Part shown: positions 9,117-18,445 of the stretch, in pieces
How the letters are laid out: every line of letters starts with the position of its first letter
Numbering within the stretch: position 1 is the first letter of the stretch
Assembly: GCA_021298335.1 (NCBI GenBank)
Contig: JAJTEZ010000001.1
Span: 1 to 64,000, forward strand
Source: Saprospiraceae bacterium
Lineage (GTDB): Bacteria > Bacteroidota > Bacteroidia > Chitinophagales > Saprospiraceae
Length of the DNA stretch: 64,000 nt
Reading direction: 5' to 3'
Notes under the pieces: model-generated
What the model was told of the DNA's origin: nothing
The model's input: the letters and a program-made list of their open reading frames with translations, nothing else
Database searches by the model: none
Position numbers and translations under genes: made by a program

Positions 9117-12100
9117 TTAATTAATACTAAAACGTAAAGTAACCCCTGTTCGTATGGTCGTCACAGGAAAAGAAAGAGAAGTCTTGGGTGTGATTTTCGA
9201 ATAATCAAAATAAAACCGGAGCGATAGGTTCTTGTTAACATCATATTCTACTGTAGGATTCATTGTCACGGTTTTGTTACCCCTGTCTGCCTGTGCATCG
9301 ATACCGGTTAGCAAGTCATAGATCTGAGAAATATCATCCCGGAGTGAGTAACTGAAATTAATTTTCAGGTCTCTTCCTTGGGCTGCCGTACCTTTATCTG
9401 TACCGAGCTTGCCCAAAAGACCGGTTAGTTTATCCTTTTCTGGACTTGTTTCATCCGCTTCCTCTTTTTTCTTGGTCTTTCTCGCCTTCTTTTTCTTTCC
9501 AAAACCTTTAAAGTTCTTGACGACATAACCCCCCCCGATCACAATTTCCTTGCTCTTGTTTTCACGCAACTGAGTAATTCCCAATTCAAGTCCCCGGGTC
9601 ATTTTATATTCCAGATCCAGTTTCATGTCACTCACTGTTTTCAGACTGAGACCAATGATAGGGACAAATTGTTCCTGGATACTGACAGCTGGAATTTCCA
9701 GTCGGGAATAATAATTGTTGTTTGGTGAGAGTTCCACAAAGGGATTTGACTCATTGTAATTGGGTGATGTCTGGAAGTTATTTACCCGAATATTTGAGGT
9801 ATAGCCATGTTTGAGGGTGATATTTGTAAAATTCTTTTTAAACCACCCAATTTTTGATAAGCCGTTATAATTTAACTGCCAGTTGGGTTTTGGTATATAG
9901 GTATTGCTTGCAAAAACCTTTTGCTGGTCCAGATCTACATCAAAGGCCGATTGACGCGTATAAGCGGCGATAAATGCTGGGATGGTGACGTTATTGTGTG
10001 ATGGTCCGTATCCTCCGGCATAAGCTGGATCTGAAGGGTGCACCCCTGGATTACTTACATTGGGCAGTCTTCGTGAAATAATTTCCCTGTTTTCTTTAAA
10101 TTGATTATAAACGCCAAAACTATTATCAAACAAGGTATTCATTGCAAAGAATGAAGCGTCAAAGGAGCCCACATCATATTTAGCAAGTTGCATGTACATC
10201 TCCTTACCGTCCATATTTTTCTTTCTGAACACCTCAGTATGGCTTTGTTGGTAGTTTTTCTTCAAAGAAACGTCTATGCTAAATTCTTTAAACGGCTCCA
10301 CAAGAAGTTTTGCATCAAATGACTGCCTGCGTGTCTGAGTGAGTGCATCATTAAAGTTGCTGCTTGGATTAAACCAGTCCTTGTTGCGCTGAAGCCAGTT
10401 ATTCTCTCCCGCGAGCACCGGTTGAATGCCGGAAACAAAGTCCCAGCCTGGCGCAGAAAAACCGTCTCCCATTCCCAACAGAGAAGCCTGAGGCATGAAG
10501 CCCGGAATCAGTGTGGTTCGGTCATCTTTATAATTTAATTTGACTGACCGGATCAGCATCAGCGGCCTGAGTACAATTCGTTCTGCCAGTGTGGGGTCTC
10601 TTGGCTTGTCTTCTTTTTCTTTTTTCGAAGCCTCTTCTTTTTTTCCTTTTTTATCATTGCCGCCGTCATCTTCTACCGCCAGTTCCGCTCCATCCTTACC
10701 TTTATTTGATTTTCTGGCAGGAGGGGCAGATCGCTGTCGACTTGAACGAGTGGCTTTTCCGGTCTCAATTGATTTTAAGTAGCCGGATTTTGCATAAAGC
10801 TTACTGAAATCGAAGGTAATGTTGAAGCCAGCATTTTGCTGGTTTCGGATGGTATTTCCAAGGGGCGTTCCCAGATCGTCAATCGTAATCAAGCTACCGC
10901 CTTCCCAACCGTATTCTGCCTTATAATCAGCGCCCGAATTAATCCAGTCAAGGATAGGAATGCTTTTGAACGGCAACTTATAATTTAATGATAGATTATG
11001 CGAGTAATATTTACTCCTTCCCAGCCTCTGCAGGTTCTCGTTTCTGTAGCGCGTAGGATATGTGGGTTCGTCGATGACATTTTGAGTGACGTTGTTGCCA
11101 TACTGGTCTACCCATTCCCGATCCTCGGCTGTATCTGCAATACCGGACTGGCGAATCTGGTCTACAATAGATCGACTGTTCACGCGGAAATTAAACCGCA
11201 GCGACCGGGTCAAATCCCAGTCTAGTACATAGTTCCTTTCCCAGTTCAGTCGTTTATCATCAAAAATAAATACAGGACTCACCGGCAATCGGAAAGTACG
11301 CGAATTATTCTGATCCACCAGCCTGCTTGTAAACGAAAAGTTGCTGGGCAACAGGCTAAAATTAAAATCAGACAATAACTTCAATGCCGACCCTTTGATA
11401 AATTTAAAAGGTTCGATATAAGTGCTTTTTCGCGAGTAAACATAATCCACGCCCAGAGATCGCTGAATGGTTTTGTCCTGTTTTACGAGAGGGTCAGATT
11501 TTGTGTTTTCGGTAAATGCGTAGGATAAACCCACATTTGAAGGAGACCAGGGCTTTCCGCTTCCCCCTGCCTGTGTCTTCACGTTTGTCACGTTGAAGGT
11601 TTTGATAGTGATTTCTTCTCTCGCTACTTCACGAATAGAATCTTTCACATTGCTTTCAGGAATCAGGCTAAGTTTGTCTTTTACTTCAAGATCCTGATCA
11701 AAAGGATCAAACTGAGGGGTCACAAAGGTCTTCTGATATTGTGCATAGACGGGAACTGTTAGTTGCAGACCTTTCGGCAGCACTTTTCCTGCATCAACGT
11801 TTGCAGCAACGTCATATTGTATGGTTTCCTCCCTGTTACGTTCGAGGAGTCGTTTATCCAACGCCCCAAAACCTATACTGCTGTAATTTCCGGATACGTT
11901 GATTTCGCCCAGGTCGGCCATTTGAATTTGCATTTTTGCCTGAGCTGCCACTCCTCCGGATTCTTCAAAACCGGTCACCCTCATTTCATTAACCCAGACC
12001 TCACCATTATACAACTTGTCTTTATCCTTATTTCGAATCGCAATTTGAAACACCTTTACAGCGCCCAGGGATGGATTCCCGACCATTCGGATGATGTCTC

Positions 12101-15100
12101 CTTTTTCGGGATTCACGACCATTTCAATGGTGTCTCTTACGGCTTTATTGTTTTTTATCCGGAACCGTTTCAATTCAAGCAAGCTGTCAAGAGGAATATT
12201 GATATAATTCTTGTCAGGCCATATATTGCCGGGATTCTGGCTCGCCGTGCTACCTAGGTCTTTTGACAGGGTCAACGGGAGTTCATACTCATAGAAATTA
12301 TTTGCGGCCTTTGTTTTGGATCTTGTGTTGCTGCTATTGTCAAAATCCTTTCCGATACGCACGACAACAGATAATTTTCCATCTTCTATAAATGGACCAT
12401 CATTTGCTCTTTCTGCGTGAACAAACATTTGAAAACGCTTGTATAGTGCAAGATTTACGTTGGCCAGCTTAGTCATGCTCACTTCGCAATCGTCGGGAAG
12501 CTTTTTAAATTTCATGACGATGGATCGTTCGTCCTGCAGCAGGTTAGCAAATGTACCAAAAGCCTGTGTACGCACGACTCCCTTTGGTGTGACGTAATTG
12601 AAAGGCAGCTTTCCAGAGTTTTCCTCAATCCCTACGTCGTCGATACTAAATTCGATGGTTCTTGGATCGAAGTCAGTGACGCAATTGGGTTTTTGCTTTC
12701 TCCATTGACTGCGCTGCAATTGGAAGTCCGCAAGTCGGAAAGTTTTCGGTGACTTAAAATTGGTAAGGTAGAGTCGCATGAACTGAATCGCCCTGAATCC
12801 TGCAATTCCATTAATCGGCACTCCGGCATTAATTGGTACTTGAAAACGGTACCATTTTTCCTGCTTTCCGTTTGGAGCAGTTACAATGGTGGTTTGTCGG
12901 TAATGATTCCCTAAAATCGAGGTATCCAGTTCGTTTGTGCCCGGAATTTTTCGGATAACGATTTTATATTCATAGAATGCTTCCGTCTGGTCCAGTGATT
13001 TATTATTATTGACGTCTTCATTGTCCGGATACCGGTTTCCTCTGATAAAATTATTGGTTTGACTGTTGTTTAGAGGTGCATTTCCTTCGGGACCGTTAAA
13101 CCCTTTCATTCGGTTGAGCAGGTTGGGTTCGTTGTTGAGAGACTCATCATTGAAAAATAAAAAGTCGTCATTTGCAGGGTCTGTGGCCACTTCAGGAAGA
13201 TTAATGATGTTGTTTTCATTCAACCAGTATTGGAACTTTTCCTGTTCCTGTGCATTACTCAATCCGTCAAAACCCAGATCCTGGTTTTTTCCTTCCTGCA
13301 AATCGAAACCATTGACCATAGGAATGCTCACAGTGGCACGACCGTAAATGGTGTTGGTGGTGGGTACACGGCGTGTTGTAGTCGGGATGGCATTTTCAAA
13401 AAACAGAAAGTTGTCTTTAATGATATCCTCCGATACGCTTCCCAGGTTAAAAATAATTTCCCCTTCTTCATCCTCAGGGTGTACGGTACCATCAAGCCGA
13501 TCCATAAATGGATTTAGCATCCAGAATTCAATGCTTTCGTAATTGGCTGCTTCGAAGTCTGAGTTCTGGAAGTAACGCATGATGCCAGCCCATCTTTTTT
13601 CTGGATTGTTCAGGACAATCTTATTATTCTGCACTCTGAAACCGCTGCTGTTGGCCTCTATATTTCCATTTCGGGTTTCGAAGTTGTAAGGCCCTCTGTC
13701 GGAGGGGTAGTAATTGAGGTCAAAAGTAAATAATTGCTGTTGCCCCGGTTGCACCTGTCTGTTTGAGAATAATTCAGTCTGCTGAATGATACGCGCATAA
13801 GGGTTATTGTTGTCTTCGGCTGTTCGTCGGGTGCCCAGGTCAAGAGAGTACCAGTTCAATCTTGCCCGGTTTGCGTTGTAGGCCAGAGAGTTGTCTTTGA
13901 GTGCTTCGGGAAAAATATTTGTGGAAAGGGCGGATGCGCTGGGCGTACTTGCCAGTGTCCATTGGTTATAATTGAAGCCACCCAGATTCAGTGTCGTGAT
14001 GGCTCCTTCAAAATCATCGATGTTGGCGATTCCTGAATCATCAAACGATGTATTTATGGCCTTTGAGTGTCCGGGCAATATACCGGCTACCTCTGCTGTG
14101 AGGTTTATATTGGATTTTTCCGACGTGCTATAAAAAGGCAGTTTATCAATAATTTTAGTTACCAAAGGTACTTCATTGCTGTAGTTGTAATCCAGCCCGA
14201 AAATCCGGTTGTTGATCGGGTCATCACCCACGTTGACCTTTTGGGTAAAAGGCCGTTCGTACAATCGAAGATATGTGGCCCCCAGGCTAGATTTTTTATT
14301 AAATTGATATTCGGCACGCAAACCCAACATGTTTTTTTGTTGAAGACTAAACAGCGAATTATCCTCAAAACGAACGTCTATGGGTGTGCCCTGAGCCAGG
14401 TATGTTTCATTAATGATCCGGAGCCGGCCCAAAGAATAATCGATCTCATAATCCTGACCTTCCACCAGCTGCTTGCCGCCGGCCGATACTCTCACAGACC
14501 CCTGCGGCACAAAGGGACCCAAAGGAATTTCTCCATTATTTGCAGTGGATTTTACCTTTCCCAGCATTCGGAATTTGTTCTTAGCGAGATCCTGAGCGGC
14601 AATACTAATGGTTGTGTCATACAATTCCTGATACCTGTATTTGGCTAGCAGCAGCGAATCTGAGATCGTGATGTTAGGTAAGTACTGTTCAATTTTTTCT
14701 GCGCTAAGGTGATTTCCGAAAGGCTCTAGCACCGGAAAAACCACGCTTCCGCTTCGCTCAATCACAGTCACGCCTGAAATGTAATCAAAGTAGCCATCCG
14801 GTTGCGGGTCTCCAAAGCGATTTAACCTGTCGAGGTTAAAAAGTTGGAGGAGTGGAAGCTTATTCAAGCCTTTTTCTGGCAGGAATTTTTTCAGAGTAGC
14901 GTCATTATAATCGTCTTCATAAAAAATATCGAATTCAAAATCCTGCTGATTGAGCTGATTCGTGCGAAGACTGTATACATTTTTCATCATCAGATTCCAC
15001 ATTGGCGAGGTAGTCACCTGATTGGTTGATTTGATGAGCTTAACAAAGTGTACTTTCGGCGGCTCTATGCGGGTGGTATCGGTCTGGCTACCTGGCTGAA

Positions 15101-16610
15101 CCGAACTTGCCGACAATTGACCTACCTGATACAGGGTGTCACAATTGGATGTGTAATAATAATTGTAGGCAACGCCCAGAACCTGATTTGGGCGCAAGCG
15201 GATATTCAGAGATAAGGTACCTAGTTTAGGATGGTAAGTAAACTCAGAAGATGAAAGTCGTCGTCCCCTGAACACTTCAAAGTCTCGGGTTCTTTTTAGC
15301 CTGAATTCAGGGCCCGAAAGCTGCCGGGCTACCTCGTCGATATCTACAATATCTCTGTTCTTGATGATTTTGCTGTAAATGTTATTGGCGGCATTTCTTG
15401 GCAGACAATTTTCCAGATCGTCCTTTGCCTGGCAATTGACCTGGGCAAAATCAGGATCAGAGGTAAACCTTGAAGGATCAGGCTCTCCCAGGTCTGCAAT
15501 GGCAGTCACCATAGTGGAGTTGTCCTGATATTCAGGCCTGTCGTCAGAAATCCATACCTCAATCTGAGCTATCTGATGAGGTGTTCCAATGTATGGAATA
15601 TTGGAAAGATTCCTTTCATAGGCATCTCGATTGTAATGAGAAAGGAAGAAATGTCTGTTTTCATCGTATTCATTTGGAGTAATAGTAAACTCCTGAACAG
15701 ACACCCCATTTTCAACCTTGATATTGTTTGATCGGGATCTTTGTTGAGAAGCCAGAGCCGTAATCCGCAATCGGGCAAACTGCAATTCAGTTTTTAGCCC
15801 GAAAAGACTTTGAGCTCCTTGAATCAAATTTCCACGCAAAGGCAGACTGACGTTACCGGCCTCAATTTTCTTGATAATGTCATCTTCAGAAAAAGCATCT
15901 GAATCAAAGGCGAGTTTGATTTGCCTGTCAAAATCAAACGTCGACTGGGTATCGTAGTTGAATTTGAGGTCCATTTTCTTTCCGATCTTTCCGTCGACGT
16001 TCATTTTAATCAGTGGAGTTGGGAAATCAGGCTGGCTTTGCCTTTGCGCACGCAGAGGAAGTTGGGGATCGTCTCTTCTGCTGTACAACCAACCAACACT
16101 TAGATTTACACTTCCCTGAGGCTGAATATTTACTTCAGTACCACCAAACAATCTGTCAATCAGGCTGTTTTGCAAATCGATTTTGTCCATGGGGTCAACA
16201 CGCCCAGACCTTGACTTTTTGTCCGACTTGATTCCCGCCAGCGTCTGAAAGTACAACCTTTCCTGTTCTTCAGCCCGGTAAGCCAGATATTCCTCAAAGG
16301 TCATGTAGGTCGGCGTCCTGTAATATTCATCACCAATTTTCTCAAGAATCACATACTGTCCAGTTTCAGGATCGTATTCTACCTTTTGGTTGATTTCTTT
16401 TGTAAGAATATCAAAAGGATTGTATTTTTTATCTGTGATGTAATCATCCTTTCGGTCTTCTAGGGGAATCGTATCCGTGTAGAGTACAGTAGAGGCACCC
16501 TGAAACGGAAGAAATCCGTTCCTTTCCTCAGTCCCGGAATAGCTTCCGGTTACGAAAAAGGCACAACAAATAAAAGCAACAAAACCTCGCCAATAACTCA
16601 TAATCATCAT
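9117..16610 (-). CDS. sprA: T9SS outer-membrane translocon SprA (Sov)
   Basis: A 2497-residue protein with an N-terminal signal sequence (hydrophobic GFVAFICCAFFVTG). It continues into the large SprA architecture: an N-terminal NPFDILTKEINQKVEYDPETG-type region, the repeated SprA_N segments (e.g. GSVNLSVGWLYSRRDDPQL), and a long series of beta-strands. It ends with strand motifs typical of the barrel closure (TTIRTGVTLRFSIN). SprA forms the 36-strand barrel through which the type IX secretion system exports cargo. Two highly charged Lys/Glu-rich inserts lie near residues 1950-1985 and 2365-2395. The order ruvA-sprA is the one known from Flavobacterium and other Bacteroidota. The gene starts about 100 bp after ruvA, so co-transcription is likely. 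Confidence 0.97.
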   Translation of the reverse strand: MMIMSYWRGFVAFICCAFFVTGSYSGTEERNGFLPFQGASTVLYTDTIPLEDRKDDYITDKKYNPFDILTKEINQKVEYDPETGQYVILEKIGDEYYRTPTYMTFEEYLAYRAEEQERLYFQTLAGIKSDKKSRSGRVDPMDKIDLQNSLIDRLFGGTEVNIQPQGSVNLSVGWLYSRRDDPQLPLRAQRQSQPDFPTPLIKMNVDGKIGKKMDLKFNYDTQSTFDFDRQIKLAFDSDAFSEDDIIKKIEAGNVSLPLRGNLIQGAQSLFGLKTELQFARLRITALASQQRSRSNNIKVENGVSVQEFTITPNEYDENRHFFLSHYNRDAYERNLSNIPYIGTPHQIAQIEVWISDDRPEYQDNSTMVTAIADLGEPDPSRFTSDPDFAQVNCQAKDDLENCLPRNAANNIYSKIIKNRDIVDIDEVARQLSGPEFRLKRTRDFEVFRGRRLSSSEFTYHPKLGTLSLNIRLRPNQVLGVAYNYYYTSNCDTLYQVGQLSASSVQPGSQTDTTRIEPPKVHFVKLIKSTNQVTTSPMWNLMMKNVYSLRTNQLNQQDFEFDIFYEDDYNDATLKKFLPEKGLNKLPLLQLFNLDRLNRFGDPQPDGYFDYISGVTVIERSGSVVFPVLEPFGNHLSAEKIEQYLPNITISDSLLLAKYRYQELYDTTISIAAQDLAKNKFRMLGKVKSTANNGEIPLGPFVPQGSVRVSAGGKQLVEGQDYEIDYSLGRLRIINETYLAQGTPIDVRFEDNSLFSLQQKNMLGLRAEYQFNKKSSLGATYLRLYERPFTQKVNVGDDPINNRIFGLDYNYSNEVPLVTKIIDKLPFYSTSEKSNINLTAEVAGILPGHSKAINTSFDDSGIANIDDFEGAITTLNLGGFNYNQWTLASTPSASALSTNIFPEALKDNSLAYNANRARLNWYSLDLGTRRTAEDNNNPYARIIQQTELFSNRQVQPGQQQLFTFDLNYYPSDRGPYNFETRNGNIEANSSGFRVQNNKIVLNNPEKRWAGIMRYFQNSDFEAANYESIEFWMLNPFMDRLDGTVHPEDEEGEIIFNLGSVSEDIIKDNFLFFENAIPTTTRRVPTTNTIYGRATVSIPMVNGFDLQEGKNQDLGFDGLSNAQEQEKFQYWLNENNIINLPEVATDPANDDFLFFNDESLNNEPNLLNRMKGFNGPEGNAPLNNSQTNNFIRGNRYPDNEDVNNNKSLDQTEAFYEYKIVIRKIPGTNELDTSILGNHYRQTTIVTAPNGKQEKWYRFQVPINAGVPINGIAGFRAIQFMRLYLTNFKSPKTFRLADFQLQRSQWRKQKPNCVTDFDPRTIEFSIDDVGIEENSGKLPFNYVTPKGVVRTQAFGTFANLLQDERSIVMKFKKLPDDCEVSMTKLANVNLALYKRFQMFVHAERANDGPFIEDGKLSVVVRIGKDFDNSSNTRSKTKAANNFYEYELPLTLSKDLGSTASQNPGNIWPDKNYINIPLDSLLELKRFRIKNNKAVRDTIEMVVNPEKGDIIRMVGNPSLGAVKVFQIAIRNKDKDKLYNGEVWVNEMRVTGFEESGGVAAQAKMQIQMADLGEINVSGNYSSIGFGALDKRLLERNREETIQYDVAANVDAGKVLPKGLQLTVPVYAQYQKTFVTPQFDPFDQDLEVKDKLSLIPESNVKDSIREVAREEITIKTFNVTNVKTQAGGSGKPWSPSNVGLSYAFTENTKSDPLVKQDKTIQRSLGVDYVYSRKSTYIEPFKFIKGSALKLLSDFNFSLLPSNFSFTSRLVDQNNSRTFRLPVSPVFIFDDKRLNWERNYVLDWDLTRSLRFNFRVNSRSIVDQIRQSGIADTAEDREWVDQYGNNVTQNVIDEPTYPTRYRNENLQRLGRSKYYSHNLSLNYKLPFKSIPILDWINSGADYKAEYGWEGGSLITIDDLGTPLGNTIRNQQNAGFNITFDFSKLYAKSGYLKSIETGKATRSSRQRSAPPARKSNKGKDGAELAVEDDGGNDKKGKKEEASKKEKEDKPRDPTLAERIVLRPLMLIRSVKLNYKDDRTTLIPGFMPQASLLGMGDGFSAPGWDFVSGIQPVLAGENNWLQRNKDWFNPSSNFNDALTQTRRQSFDAKLLVEPFKEFSIDVSLKKNYQQSHTEVFRKKNMDGKEMYMQLAKYDVGSFDASFFAMNTLFDNSFGVYNQFKENREIISRRLPNVSNPGVHPSDPAYAGGYGPSHNNVTIPAFIAAYTRQSAFDVDLDQQKVFASNTYIPKPNWQLNYNGLSKIGWFKKNFTNITLKHGYTSNIRVNNFQTSPNYNESNPFVELSPNNNYYSRLEIPAVSIQEQFVPIIGLSLKTVSDMKLDLEYKMTRGLELGITQLRENKSKEIVIGGGYVVKNFKGFGKKKKARKTKKKEEADETSPEKDKLTGLLGKLGTDKGTAAQGRDLKINFSYSLRDDISQIYDLLTGIDAQADRGNKTVTMNPTVEYDVNKNLSLRFYFDYSKITPKTSLSFPVTTIRTGVTLRFSIN

Positions 16611-16710
16611 ATCGTTAACAAAACAGACCCCCTGCCAGGCAGAGGTTTGTGGTTATAACATCGAAATACAACGTTTGCATCATATAATTTGGTATGTGGG
16701 CACCTGATTT

Positions 16711-17310
16711 TTATGAACTCATTTGTCTCAGAGCCATTTTAATCAATTCTTCCACCTGCTGTATGGCAGGTGATTTGTCCAAAACTGCCTTTACTTGCTT
16801 CTCTACGACAGGACGTGGAAAACCAAGAGCAACCAGCGCTGAGATCGCCTCCTGTCTAAAAGGAAAATCACTTACAGCAGAAGATGGTTTAATCCCCTCT
16901 GCAGTAATCGTTTTTCCCAGTTTATCTTTCAGGTCCAGAATAATCCTCTTGGCAGTTTTGGCCCCAATTCCTTTTACTTTTGAAAGGGCCACTTCATCTT
17001 CCCTTAATATTGCCGAGGCGACTTCTTCGGGAGACATATAGGATAATATGACCCTGGCGGTGTTTACCCCAATTCCCGAAACAGAAATCAGGTGGATAAA
17101 TAATGTACGTTCTTCCTCTTCGTAAAACCCATACAAGGACTGCTCGTCTTCCTTCACATGAAGGTATGTCAGTACTTTTACCTTATTCAAAGATTCCAGA
17201 CGACTGTATGTATTTAAACTGATGTTGACGTGATAACCCACCCCATGACATTCTATATATATGAATGCAGGGTTTTTGAGGGTTATTTCACCGTTTAGAT
17301 AAGCAATCAA
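16711..17310 (-). CDS. ruvA: Holliday junction branch migration protein RuvA
   Basis: 199 residues, the usual RuvA length. The N-terminal OB-fold domain begins MIAYLNGEITLKNP. The central double helix-hairpin-helix shows VSGIGVNTARVILS and VKGIGAKTAKRIILDLKDK. The C-terminal domain III (about 150-199, beginning EAISALVALGF) contacts RuvB. RuvA tetramers bind four-way junctions and target the RuvB motor during recombination repair. ruvB and ruvC are not in this window, as is common in Bacteroidota where the genes are scattered. It lies directly upstream of sprA on the same strand. A TACCTTTG -7 box lies 57-64 bp ahead of the start. Confidence 0.97.
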   Translation of the reverse strand: MIAYLNGEITLKNPAFIYIECHGVGYHVNISLNTYSRLESLNKVKVLTYLHVKEDEQSLYGFYEEEERTLFIHLISVSGIGVNTARVILSYMSPEEVASAILREDEVALSKVKGIGAKTAKRIILDLKDKLGKTITAEGIKPSSAVSDFPFRQEAISALVALGFPRPVVEKQVKAVLDKSPAIQQVEELIKMALRQMSS

Positions 17311-17366
17311 GTATAAATATTTATTTAGAAATTATAACAGACAAGGAACACAAAGCTTCCAACCTA

Positions 17367-17374
17367 CAAAGGTA
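17367..17374 (-). promoter_or_regulatory. Candidate -7 box for ruvA-sprA
   Basis: TACCTTTG on the minus strand in the short gap between galE and ruvA, an exact TAnnTTTG match. No TTG at the optimal distance is visible, so the call rests on the -7 element and position. Confidence 0.4.
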
Positions 17375-17399
17375 CGGATTTTATATATTTTAAAGAAGT

Positions 17400-18440
17400 C
17401 TAATATGATTTGGTTTTCATACTGCGGTTCTGTTCCCATGTCCAGGCAGTTCTCATGATGTCCTCAACCCCAAAATTTGGTTTCCATTTCAGGTTTTTGC
17501 TTGCCTTTGAATAATCGGAATATATCGCAACCACATCTCCAGGTCTTCGGTCTCCCATTCTATAAGGTAACTTTACCCCCGTCACCTGCTCGAATGCCTG
17601 GATGATTTCAAGAACAGAAAGGCCCTGACCAATACCCAGGTTGTAAATGTCGACTGCTTCGGCTTGTTTTCCGCTAAGCAAATAATTCAAAGCAAGTACA
17701 TGGGCCCGGGCAAGATCAGAAACATGAATATAGTCCCGGACACAGCTTCCATCCCGCGTGGGATAGTCAGTACCAAAAACTGTCAACTCCTGTCTTTTAC
17801 CAATGGCAGCTTCTGTAATGGCAGGAACCAGATTTTGAGGAGCGTTCATCGGAGACTCCCCCAACAATCCACTGGCATGCGCTCCTGCAGGATTGAAATA
17901 CCGAAGAAGAATACTTTGGGTCTTGGAATTTGCCAGACAGTCACAAATCATTTCCTCACCCATTTGTTTTGTACGGCCATATGGCGAGGCTGCCTCTTTC
18001 AATGGAGTTTGTTCATCTACCGGACACGTTTCTGTATCACCATAAACGGTACAACTGGAACTAAAGATGAAGGAGGAAATGTTGTATTTCAAACACATTT
18101 CCAGCATATTGAGGAGAGAATTCAGATTATTTCTGAAATAAAGAACAGGTTTCTCCACAGATTCTCCCACAGCTTTCAAGGCGGCAAAATGAATAATCCC
18201 AGAAAGGTCAGGATGATCGGTAAAAATACACTCAGAATGTTCCCTGTCACAGAGATCGACGCGATAGAAAGGTATCTTAACTCCGGTCAGCTCATGGATA
18301 CCCTGTAAAGAGGACTCGTCAGAGTTTATGCAATTGTCTGCACAAACCACATCGTACCCCGCTTCAATAAGCTCAACAATCGTATGACTTCCAATGTATC
18401 CGGTACCCCCAGTGACAAGTATTTTTTTTTTCTTCATCAT
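17400..18440 (-). CDS. galE: UDP-glucose 4-epimerase
   Basis: 346-residue extended short-chain dehydrogenase. The NAD-binding glycine motif GGTGYIGSHT is at about residues 10-19. The catalytic serine lies in SSSCTVYG and the YxxxK pair in SPYGRTKQMGE. Further on are RYFNPAGAH and the GDGSCVRDYIHV-like segment (here RDGSCVRDYIHVSDLA), both diagnostic of GalE. It interconverts UDP-glucose and UDP-galactose in the cytoplasm, feeding galactose metabolism and surface polysaccharides. It begins only 5 bp after the rpoN stop, so it is probably co-transcribed with rpoN. Other epimerases of the family (GlcNAc 4-epimerase) cannot be fully excluded. Confidence 0.93.
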   Translation of the reverse strand: MMKKKKILVTGGTGYIGSHTIVELIEAGYDVVCADNCINSDESSLQGIHELTGVKIPFYRVDLCDREHSECIFTDHPDLSGIIHFAALKAVGESVEKPVLYFRNNLNSLLNMLEMCLKYNISSFIFSSSCTVYGDTETCPVDEQTPLKEAASPYGRTKQMGEEMICDCLANSKTQSILLRYFNPAGAHASGLLGESPMNAPQNLVPAITEAAIGKRQELTVFGTDYPTRDGSCVRDYIHVSDLARAHVLALNYLLSGKQAEAVDIYNLGIGQGLSVLEIIQAFEQVTGVKLPYRMGDRRPGDVVAIYSDYSKASKNLKWKPNFGVEDIMRTAWTWEQNRSMKTKSY

Positions 18441-18445
18441 TGTGT

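Noticed and set aside
14067-14648. 193-codon ORF opposite sprA
   Set aside because: Antisense to conserved SprA coding sequence, no motif or plausible start; several similar shadows (10540-10782, 11763-12257) were also dropped.
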